The position numbers and the translations under genes were made by a program. From Gonocerus acuteangulatus (lineage: Eukaryota; Arthropoda; Insecta; Hemiptera; Coreidae), in contig OX328124.1 of assembly GCA_946811695.1 (NCBI GenBank), positions 30,982,148 to 31,046,147 of the forward strand: a DNA stretch of 64,000 bases, read 5' to 3'. The stretch's first letter is position 1. Each line of letters opens with the position of its first letter. The notes beneath the pieces were generated by a model. That model had not been told where the DNA came from, did not search any database, and saw only the letters and a program-made list of their open reading frames with translations. Of this stretch, positions 54,980-64,000 are shown in pieces.

Positions 54980-56240
54980 TGCGAGATGTCTTACTCACAT
55001 TGGGGATATATGTTGTTCCTTTAGCCAATGCGCAACCGACAACTTCTTTTTTTCTATTAATAATGCTTTATGTCCTCCAAGCTTTAAAGTTCTCTTAATT
55101 TTTGTTCATCTTTTGTCATGTATTTTCTTCATTTTTACCTTAATATTTGCTGCGGTTCATAAATTTATTTTTCGAACCCATTGCAACGGGACTCCTTCAT
55201 TTACAGCTATTTACACTAAGTTATCCTCATTCTCCTTGATTCTGCAGTGGCCAGTAGTCTTTACGAAGAGAACTATTTGGCCATTTCTGCGGTATATTTT
55301 GGGAGTTATAGCAGTAAGAACAGACATAGAGTCGGTCAACATTACTATGTAATGAGATCTTTAGTTTTATATAAAGCCTTCAATATGGTTGTAAAGATGC
55401 TACTCATTTTCCACAGAGAGAGAGTTCCAACATTCTATTTTTTGGCGTTGAAATGTTGCAGCACCAACTCCATGGTTGTCTTAAGACAGTGAAAATACAG
55501 CTTGTGTTAGTTAATTTCGTATTTTAAGAAATCACTCTTTTTAAGTAAATTGAATAGTATCTTTATTAAGGCATTTGGTTAAGGCATAGTGGATATTGGG
55601 AAAGGTTACTGAGTATGGTTCTTTGGGGGGTACACCGTTATGAATAATAGACTGTAAGACAATGTTGAACTTAGAGGGAATTCTTAGAGGGAAAGGCTTT
55701 CTTGGTATTATTCGTCTCAGGATGTTTGATGGGTCCTGGATGTATTTGTTAAGAGGGTAATTTTTGAAGGATAAGTTTCTAATGTAAAAGTAAAAAGTCA
55801 TTAATTCTCAACGAAGATCTAAGGGCAGTTCACCTGCATTTACGCATAGGCTGTATGTAATTCTGGATCGGTTTGCTCGAGTTGCAAGGGTGACATTCAC
55901 TTTTTGGCTGCTACCATGTTTAACAATAAACCTTGCAGTCATTATCCAGGATTCTCCTAGATACAATGCAAAGATTTGTTCAAGGAATCATTTTGAGAAT
56001 ATTTAATGCATTGGAGCAATTCGCCCGGAGAGTTTTGTGTGCTTTGGCCAATAAATATTTTGATGAAAATTAACTCCCTGGAATTTAGTCCTATCTAAAA
56101 ACTTTATAGGGGCTCCATTTACCTATAATAGAGTTGGGTTGTCAACTTTCTTTTGAGCGAAGAATATGCATTCAGTGTTAATATTAGATAAGTTAAAACA
56201 TTGATTTTTTAACGAGTCAATTATTTTGTTTAGTTCTATT
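54980..56240 (-). pseudogene. Decayed non-LTR reverse transcriptase and RNase H relic
   Basis: Read on the minus strand from about 56240, broken frames give a recognisable order of non-LTR ORF2 segments. INTECIFFAQKKVDN lies near 56180 and VNGAPIKF...TKFQGVNFH near 56110-56060; these are the reverse transcriptase thumb-side region. Then comes the connector LRRIIPRKPFPLRIPSKFNI (minus frame 55541-55801), and finally an RNase H piece, IVMLTDSMSVLTAI, near 55350-55300. Stops and shifts occur throughout, so it is an old, dead copy with no defined ends. RNase H places it with the I-like/R1-like elements or Jockey relatives. The plus-strand frame 54963-55352 is the shadow of this relic. Confidence 0.65.
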
Positions 56241-57985
56241 TGTATATCTCCTATTAATTTTCCGTTCCAATAAATTACAATCTAAGAACAACATTGCCTT
56301 GAAAGGCTCTTCCATATGATTAAGTTGTTCATTTACGGTAACGGAAACAAGAAAGTCAAATTTCCCTGTAGCATTTAATTTTATTGTACTATCTCTTACG
56401 ACAACAAAGTACAATTGGGGTTGTTTGGCTGGTGTTCGTTCATAATAGTAATTTAGAATGAAGAAATGGTCAAACACCTTCACAAAATACATAAGCACAT
56501 ACATTTACACCGGTTATAAACGTTAAAATGTACTCTACAATTTATATAGCAAACGCTTAATATAATTTTCTTAATATTTAATATTTGTATTTCGTTTTTT
56601 TATTTATTTGTTGTCTATTAAATTATTTTTATTATTACTTCCTCTATGTAGTCCTTCTTTTTTTGTCACCTGTAAATTAATATGTTTTAATTTTTGATGT
56701 TGATGTATTTATTTTATTTTAAATGTGTAGCATTATTTCTTTTACCGGCTAAAGTTTTTATACACATACAGTAACTTAAAAATAACCAAAGTCTTGGTGC
56801 ATTTCTAACATAAATATAATCAGTAATTCAAAACTATTTACGTAGGTTCGTTATAAAAATATAACACCGACAACAATTGTTGTATGACAGTTAATGTTCT
56901 GAGAAATTCGCCAGGTCTTATGTTTATAAATCTACTTTTTTGTTTATAGTTTATTGTACACAATATTGTAGGATTTTACTAACTAGCGACGTTAATGCTA
57001 TCATTATTCTTTAAGTTTACACAAATAGAAAAATATACAATTAAATATTGTCAATGAAAACCATTAAAGAATGATGAATTCATTTCTTTATAAAGAATGT
57101 CAATCGATTTCCATTATAGGAATTAAAGGTGAAATTTCGATTTCACGGAGAGGAAGAAATTGCTAGGTAGAAAGCTTTCAAGCATAAAAACACAGATCGT
57201 GGTCCTTCCGGAAACATCTGGCTCTTCCAATCTTTATGAAAAGGTTTAGAAAGAAAAAGACGAATTATATTGATATGTTTTCTTATTCATTAAATAAGCA
57301 AAGAAGCATTTTTTAATCCTTAATGTAAATCGCAAAAGGCTGTAGAAAAAATAGTATTTATAACAAAAATCAAGTTAATAAAAACTTTCTAATATTGAAA
57401 GTTTTATTAATTATTTGATTGAGAGCTTCGCATAGCAAAAATACGCGACATCAAGAAATGTGATGATAACAACAATATAATCCATCTGTCTTATCATATC
57501 ATCCTCCTTGACTTGTTCAATGCAAACACATTGCTACATATCTTTAAAATTGGCATAATACTACACACAGTACTAAAAAAAAAAACTAGTTTAGTCAGGT
57601 TAGAGGAAGATATTAATTTTACTTTTACTGAAAAGAAAAGATTTTTGGGGAATTCATTTCTTAATGAATGCTGTCGATATTGACTGTAGAGTGCGTTTAC
57701 TGGACAAACGCACGCAAATCACAGTAAATTACTATATCCCGTATTTCTTAACGAACAGTCTATTTTTTGTTCGAAATGTTAGTCTTTTGTAACTTAGGAT
57801 GAATAAATGACCAAACGCAACAATTTAACTTGCAGTAGCCATCCCTAAGTACTCACAACAAATTACTCACCTCTCTCTCCTCCATGTCTTCTAATTGTAA
57901 ATGCAATGTCTATTACAAAGGTAAAACAAACATGTGCCTTATTTACGTAATATGTTTTTGTTTTGTTTTTAAAAAAAAAAAAAAA
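56241..57985. other. AT-rich stretch without recognisable genes
   Basis: The minus frame 56217-56504 has no recognised domain. An inverted pair, ATTAATAAAACTTTC / GAAAGTTTTATTAAT-like, near 57375-57412 forms a small hairpin. No gene supported. Confidence 0.4.
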
Positions 57986-58029
57986 AGATTGCAATTACAA
58001 AAAATCAACCCCTCTTACTCGCGCAGTTA

Positions 58030-58140
58030 TGTTGCGCCACGCAGAGGCTACATAACTAGACACATTCGACAGAAGGTGGGTAGAGTACGCTCCATTACTA
58101 AATAATTTTTGTAATATAACCTCTGTAAATACAAAGTACC
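58030..58140 (+). repeat. Dispersed repeat, copy 2
   Basis: Relative of 53390-53530; see the shared blocks described there. The frame at 57884-58105 runs into it and is unsupported. Confidence 0.55.
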
Positions 58141-58806
58141 TCAGTTTTTACGTGTTATATTTGTAATGAATATTTGACTTATTTTTTTTTTTTTATTTAA
58201 TTGTCTTTGAAAGCAAACCACGACTTATCATAAAACAGATTTATTCAAAATTAAAAACTTAATGAGTTCCTCAATTTTCTTTAAAAAAGAATAGCAACTC
58301 ATAATATGAGAGGTGCTTACTGACGCAAAAACGTTGGGCATATGTAGGTAGCTTAATGTTTCTTCATAGCTATAAAAAAGTAATTTCAACAAAGATGCTT
58401 ATTATGTTTAAAGTAATGCCAAAAAAATGACAACAATATTCAGAAAACTTCCCCTTATAACGTAAGATATTCTTTTTATTATGATATGATCGGGGTAAAT
58501 TTAGCCCAAAGGAATAAAACGTTTGCTTTTAAGAAACTGTAGGGGTTGAGCCATTTGAATTATATATAGGACCGTTTTCTGACTCACAAAAAGTACCTGT
58601 TTACACCTGGCTACGCAGAGACTATTCAAGCTGCCAATCGATTGCTTTGAACTGGAATACAATTTATTTTAATAACAAGTGGCTCATATTGTTCAAAAAA
58701 AAAGTTAATTATATTTCAATTATAAAAACGTGCTGCCCTATTTTGATAGGCAACCTGGAAAAAAAGTATTTATAATTATTCTTCAACTGACCCTTTTCTT
58801 AATCTT

Positions 58807-59342
58807 CTTTTTTTCTTGCTAGGCGGAAGGTCAAATAATAAAAACTTCACCACTCAGTTGCATATATAAACATAGTTTTGATTTTGAAAATTTTAACACA
58901 TTAGGTAAGGAAAGAAATAGAATAAAAAGAAGAATTAAGGAGAATATCCATATCATAAAAAACTGAAATACTACATTTGAATACTATTTTTATTAACTTA
59001 CTTGACAAAAAGTAAAATTATGTTTTAATTAGAGGGTGGGAAGATGGTTTTAATTGTAAGACTATAGTTCTTCTGGAAATTAATTTTAAATGTATGACAT
59101 ATCGATTATCGATCAGCTGATTATATTTCGCCATGTTGGATTCTTTCAGACCATGATCAGTCTAGACGTGGCCGTACTGATGGAAGGTTATCCTCCTCAG
59201 GTTGAGGCTGTAAATTTTTATTTGTAACTTTTTCCCCTGAAGAGGCACCAAAAAGGTGTGAAACATGTAGGGCCGTAATAAAGTTTGTGCAACTGAGTGG
59301 TGAAGTTTTTATTATTTGACCTTCCGCCTAGCAAGAAAAAAA
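58807..59342 (+). mobile_element. Element with ~55-bp inverted termini and CTGAAGAGGC...GAAAC hairpin
   Basis: 58808-58863 and the reverse complement of about 59288-59342 match without visible mismatch: TTTTTTTCTTGCTAGGCGGA ... CTTCACCACTCAGTTGCA. Near 59236 lies CTGAAGAGGCACC-AAAAA-GGTGTGAAAC, then GGGCCGTAATAAAG, directly before the right terminus. There is no coding region. The GAAAC-type hairpin near one end and the inverted terminal copies recall Penelope-like elements, but a simple MITE is equally possible. Confidence 0.75.
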
Positions 59343-60057
59343 GTATTTAGTTATTCATAATGTCATGGAAAAATATGTGTCTCACACTGGATGTACTGAG
59401 TAATCTTATACTATAATTAAAATAATTTTTATATTTTCTTCAATTCTATTTTCTGTTCGATGTTATGAAATTTATTATTTTTATTGTTGGATGGACATAT
59501 TTTCTGTTGCGACCTCTATTCTATGCCTGACAGCGTGAAAGTTTTTGCCGCGAATGTGATTTATGAAAAGCATAATTTAAGACCGCCTTCTCGAAATATT
59601 TCTTTGACATATCAATGTAAATAAATACGAACTGGATTGATAGCTGCCTGTAATTACAAATCCGAATGAATAACATTGAATTGTAATCTACACGAGATTG
59701 AATATGCTAATGATAAGCGGATATTAAACGCCTATAATCGCAATCCTTTGGGGTTTTCTTAATGCACTCCATCATATCATTTCAACATTAGTTGTCTCAT
59801 TGGATTGCTTCCATCTTTAATCATATGGGGACAATGTCTTCGGCTGTAAATCATTTTGGCCTTGCTTCTAGTGGATGTGGTGTATTTATGACTAAGAAGT
59901 GACTCAATGATTATTTCAGCTATTATCTATATTTCTCTGTGTTCCGTACATATGTGTTTCTTTCAAAAGATCACCTTCCACTTACCATCACATCTCTACC
60001 TCTTTTGAGATATTTAAGAAAATAAACGACAAATTCCAACACTTCCTGTCTGTAAAT

Positions 60058-60096
<39 letters not shown>

Positions 60097-60158
60097 CTCT
60101 GAACACCTCATCTTTTCGAAACGTAACGGAATTTCACAAATCTTAGTTTAGATAATAG
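59343..60158. other. Intergenic stretch with poly(T) tract
   Basis: No gene recognised. A T run occupies about 60060-60096. Confidence 0.45.
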
Positions 60159-61758
60159 TCCAGTCACCTAAGACAAAAAAGGGGCAAAGTTCGCAAATAA
60201 ACGCGTAACGCTGATTTTTCGGGGTGTTGTTCGGGACCACCCCAGTAGTGCGTACCCAATTTGTCAGCTTCGAAAGACCTGTGCTAACTGCGCAACAGTC
60301 GAAAAACGTTAAAATTTTTGGACATTTTTTTGTTTTGTGCTTATAGCTCCTAAACCGTGCATCGTACAACAATTTGTATTTTATCTTTTTTAAAGAAGAT
60401 GAAATATGAAAACTTGTGGTGCTAAAACAAACTTTTTAGGTACAATATCTTCCGAGATAGAGCTCTTCAAAAATTTGCTACTTTTCCCAAAAAGTTCAAT
60501 ATTTAACTATCACGCTTGTTTGGAGGGATATGCAGGCCGGAATAATAATCTTACAAAATACTCTTGAGAATGAAAGTTATAGTAAATTTTATTAGCTTCA
60601 ATTGAAGCGCAGTTCGAAGTCTATAGGCCCAGTGGGTGACTTAAAAAACCAAACAACGTCCATGTTTGGACTGGCTGAGCCAGGCAGTAGCACGAACCAT
60701 TACAGTCCGTTTCAAACATTTTTTTCTATGTTTCATTACTTTTTGAGTGGACTGGGGGGGTGGAGAAAGGGGTAGATGGGAGGTGGTAGTGGTGAAAAGG
60801 GGGGGGGGGGGTAAAATAAAAAACCACCATAACTAGTGGCGGCCGGTCCCCCGCCTTAAGTTTTTTTTCCTTATTAAATAAAAACAACATAAATTTGAAT
60901 TTTGTAAACTTTCTCATTTTCACATCTTGAACTTCAATTCAGTACTATTCTTTTTATAGAAATTGTTATGTAATTTTGATATTTTCCTATTATTTTAATA
61001 AACGACATGTATTTCAATAACTATTAGTGTTTATAATTATTTTTTAAAATTGCATTACCCAAAACAATCAATTTAAAATATGGGTCACAGGGGACCCGAC
61101 GCCACTAGTTATGGTGGGTTTTTGACCCCCCCCCCCCATTTCACCACCTCCACATTACCCCCCCCCCCCCATTTACCCCTTTCTCCACCCCCTCCTCCGT
61201 CCAGTCAGAAAGTAATAAAACATAGAAAAAAATGTTTGAAACGGTCTGTAATGGTTCGTGCTACTGCCATGCTCAGCCAGTCCCAACATGGACGTTGTTT
61301 GGTTTTTAAAGATAACTAGTCACCCTATAGACTTCGAATTGCGCTTCAATAGAAGCTAATAAAATTTACTATAACTTTCATTCTCAAGAGTATTTTGTAA
61401 AATGATTATTCCAGCCTGCATATCCCTCCAAACAAGCCTGGTAGTTAAATACTGAACTTTTTGGGAAAAATAACCAATCTTTGAAGAACTGTATCTCGGA
61501 AGTTATTGTACCTAAAAAGTTTGTTTTAGCACCACAAGTTTTAAGAATACAAATTGTTGTACGATGCACGGTTTAGGAGCTATAAGCAAAAAACAAAAAA
61601 ATTTCCAAACATTTTAATTTTTTTCGACTGTTATGCAGTTAGCACAGGTCTTTCGAAGCTGACAAATTGGGTACACTCTACTGGGGTGGTCCCAAACCAA
61701 ACCCCAAAAAATCAGCGTTACGCGTTTTTTTGCGATCTCGATGTCTTAGGTGACTGGA
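60159..61758. mobile_element. Large foldback element, ~670-700-bp arms
   Basis: Left arm 60159-60855 and right arm 61089-61758 are inverted copies with modest divergence and small indels. The outer ends are TCCAGTCACCTAAGAC and its complement. The inner ends are CCACCATAACTAGTGGC and GCCACTAGTTATGGTGG. A 230-bp AT-rich spacer separates them. Matching frames in the arms (MLYDARFRSYK... on both strands) are just arm symmetry. G/C homopolymer runs occur in both arms (60798-60811; 61127-61137 and 61159-61170). Confidence 0.88.
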
Positions 61759-62335
61759 GTGTAAATGTGGAAACATTTTAAGTTAGCTAGTCGCTTTCGA
61801 TTACTCGAATCCGAAATTCTGAGTGTTTCCATTTTTCTCCTTAATGTTAAAATTTTCGCAGAAACAGTTCGACTACAATTCCCTATTATTCATGAAACAA
61901 TTCTCAATTATATGCTTTCCAGAAACCTGGTTTACAGTAGTAATCGATAAAATTTATGAATTTGAAAATCATCATGTAATATGCAGCAAGGCAATGTAAG
62001 ATAAATCAAGAGGGAGAGGGAGTGGGGCTGATTATGATGATAAAGTATTTTGTTTTAAAAAAAATAGAAAATTCGTCTTATTGGATTTATTTACCTATAT
62101 CTTAAACCAGACATAAAAATTCAGTACCTGTCTGATGCGCTTGCCGATCTTCTTCTGCAAATATGTGTATATTCTGCTCGTGAAGTGTTCCTAGCTGGTG
62201 GGAGTAATTGTTAAATGGGAGAATTAATTGAAGGCCAAGCAGAAATCTTTGAAAACACTTAACTATACTCAAGTAGAAACACGGAAGACAAGAGAATAGA
62301 TAAAACAGGAAGAGAATTCTTAAGATAACAGATTA
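61759..62335. other. Intergenic stretch, nothing recognised
   Basis: The frame 61765-61950 has no recognised domain. Purine-rich GGGAGAGGGAGTGGGG occurs near 62011. Confidence 0.4.
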
Positions 62336-63078
62336 GTCCAGGCAGTTATAGATGAAAATTTTTGACTTCGTAACTTTGTTTGGGCTGGATAGGAGGTGAA
62401 CGTATCAAAAGTCCTCGCACGTAGCCTTTGTGCCGGGGGGAGGGGGGGGGGGTTTAGAAGGTCCTATTTTTCGGGTTTTCACTTATATCACGGAACCCCT
62501 GCGTCCTAGCGACATGACTATTCTATAACAAATGAAAGCTGATTAAATTTTCTACAAGTTCTATTCAATAACGTTTTTCGAGATATCTTTAGTTTTCGAA
62601 ATGTCCGCCCTTGAAAGTCTATCATTTTGGAGAAAAACACTTTTGCCGCATATTGTTTCCCCGTTTTGACCGGATAACTCTTCAACGATGTACCAAAAAA
62701 TAAATAACGGTTATAGGGTTGTAGAACATTGCATTCCCTTCAATAATATATGTTACTTTGCTATTTTATATAAAAAACTAAAAGAAAACTAAAGATATCT
62801 CGAAAAACTTTATTGAATTGAACTTGTAGGCAATTTAATCAGCTGTCATTTGTTATAGAATAGTCATGTTGCTAGGACGCAGGGTTTCCGAGATATAAGT
62901 GAAAACCCGAAAAACGGGACCTGCTAACCCCCCCCCCCCCCCCCCCCGGCACAAAGACTAACGGGCGAGGACTTTTAATATGCTCACCTCCTATCCAGCC
63001 CAAACAAAGTTACGAAGTCCAAAATTGTGCTCCATAAATTTTCATCTATAGCTGCATTAAAGTATTCGTCGCCTGGAC
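62336..63078. mobile_element. Foldback element with ~250-300-bp arms and central spacer
   Basis: The ends are GTCCAGGC (62336) and GCCTGGAC (63071-63078). The arms share GACTTCGTAACTTTGTTTGG, GGGTTTTCACTTATATC and TCATTTGTTATAGAATAGTC in inverted order. A G-rich tract (62435-62453) and a C-tract (62928-62947) occupy equivalent positions. The spacer is about 62640-62770. It has no coding capacity. Structurally it resembles the 60159 element but is not the same family. Confidence 0.85.
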
Positions 63079-63478
63079 TGTATACCGAGCCTAGAGGATC
63101 TAGTGTCATTTTACCTTTTGTGGGTAAACACTTTAGGATTAACGAGTGTTAGAGACTTTAAAGTATTAGACTGGCGCTATAGTTAGAAATCTTACTATTA
63201 ATTTTTTTTCTTCTTTTTTTTTATATAAGGGTACAGTTTTCTTTATTTTATTACACTTATTATATTTTATAATTTACTGTGAAACTATGTTATTTTAGGT
63301 AAATTAAGCGGACTCCCTGTAAAAAGTTAATAATGCTTAAATACAGTTTTTTATCTATCTAAACTAAAGTTTTCGCCTCAAAATGCTTTCATTTGATTCC
63401 CTACTTATAACTACCAATGAAAAGAGTAATTTTACTCTCACGAACTTCGCCAAAAAATGGATTGCTGATTTCTGGTGA
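63079..63478. other. Intergenic stretch, nothing recognised
   Basis: AT-rich sequence leading into the terminal tandem array. Confidence 0.45.
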
Positions 63479-63955
63479 GAAGATTCGGTATCTTAGCAAA
63501 CTTGACCGTTTGTAAATGTTTTGAATTTATTTGTCTACTTTTATTTTTATTTTACAATTTTTATTATTTATTTTTTCTAAGATTCGGTATCTTAGCAAAC
63601 TTGACCGTTTGTAAATGTTTTGAATTTATTTGTCTACTTTTATTTTTATTTTACAATTTTTATTATTTTTTTTTCTAAGATGCGGTAGCTTAGCAAACTT
63701 GACTGTTTCTAATGTTTTGAATTTATTTGTCTACTTTTATTTTTATTTTACAATTTTTATTATTTTTTTTTTTCTAAGATGCGGTAGCTTAGCAAACTTG
63801 ACTGTTTCTAATGTTTTGAATTTATTTGTCTACTTTTATTTTTATTTTACAATTTTTATTATTTTTTTTTCTAAGATGCGGTAGCTTAGCAAACTTGACT
63901 GTTTCTAATGTTTTGAATTTATTTGTCTACTTTTATTTTTATTTTACAATTTTTA
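63479..63955 (+). repeat. Five-copy tandem array of a ~97-99-bp unit
   Basis: Units begin AAGATTCGGTATCTTAGC or AAGATGCGGTAGCTTAGC near 63480, 63580, 63679, 63777 and 63874. They share CTTGAC-GTTT...ATGTTTTGAATTTATTTGTC and a T-rich end. The first two copies form one subtype (TTCGGTATC, CCGTTTGTAA) and the last three another (TGCGGTAGC, CTGTTTCTAA), so growth was by local duplication within subtypes. The open frames across it are by-products. Confidence 0.95.
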
Positions 63956-64000
63956 TCAGTTTATATTATCATTTTTCTAAAGATTAAATTAATAACTTAA

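Noticed and set aside
54963..55352. 129-residue membrane-like protein on the plus strand
   Set aside because: Its complementary strand carries a non-LTR reverse transcriptase/RNase H relic in sensible order, so the hydrophobic plus frame is its shadow.
60148..61781. Two similar 74-75-residue genes on opposite strands (MLYDARFRSYK...)
   Set aside because: They are the same arm of a foldback element read twice; indels and lack of domain argue against coding.

Overview
The window looks like repeat-dominated nuclear DNA of an arthropod, most likely an insect. It is strongly AT-rich and full of (TA)n and homopolymer tracts. Its recognisable content is animal non-LTR retrotransposons (R1-like, R2-like and RNase H-bearing), a copia relic, Helitrons with insect-type ends, tRNA-derived SINEs and many foldback elements/MITEs. 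I see no convincing host protein-coding gene, no rRNA, no intact tRNA gene and no CRISPR array. Apart from two long transposon frames, the open frames are repeats, decayed transposon fragments or chance. Several apparent ORF starts are GTG and would not serve in a eukaryote.

Layout. 0-6.5 kb: a nested minisatellite, a tRNA-derived SINE with an unusual poly(T) tail (3647-4028), a foldback MITE (4650-5238) and a 105-bp MITE. 7.5-14.1 kb: three 3' fragments of one RNase H-type non-LTR family, two of them at the same short target site. 16.8-22.1 kb: a Helitron (16857-18043), a foldback element (19608-21342) with a two-headed Helitron in its left arm, and a perfect 528-bp palindrome (21537-22064). 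24-28.4 kb: SINE fragments, a young poly(A) SINE, and a DNA element whose inverted repeats flank 28 copies of a 30-bp unit. 29-44 kb: (TA)n-cored repeats, a second poly(T) SINE, a broken copia element, a 671-bp tandem duplication, and Helitron-like ends. 44.2-44.9 kb: a third Helitron.

The centrepiece is 46.0-52.6 kb. A dispersed repeat (called repeat X here; another copy lies at 37440-37880) has been split by a ~4.1-kb non-LTR element at 48151-52239, bounded by a 27-bp target-site duplication and ending in poly(A). The element encodes a Gag-like ORF1 with CCHC zinc knuckles, as in R1/Jockey-type elements. Overlapping it by 11 nt is ORF2 with the R2-type plan: N-terminal C2H2 finger, reverse transcriptase, CCHC motif and restriction-like endonuclease. 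This pairing is the most unusual biology in the window. A 5'-truncated R1-like reverse transcriptase lies just upstream on the opposite strand.

52.6-64 kb: a ~145-bp repeat array, a decayed reverse transcriptase/RNase H relic (minus strand, 54.98-56.24 kb), an element with 55-bp inverted repeats, two large foldbacks (60159-61758 and 62336-63078) and a ~98-bp tandem array at the right edge. Coordinates of decayed elements are approximate; all family assignments come from motifs seen by eye, not from a database search.
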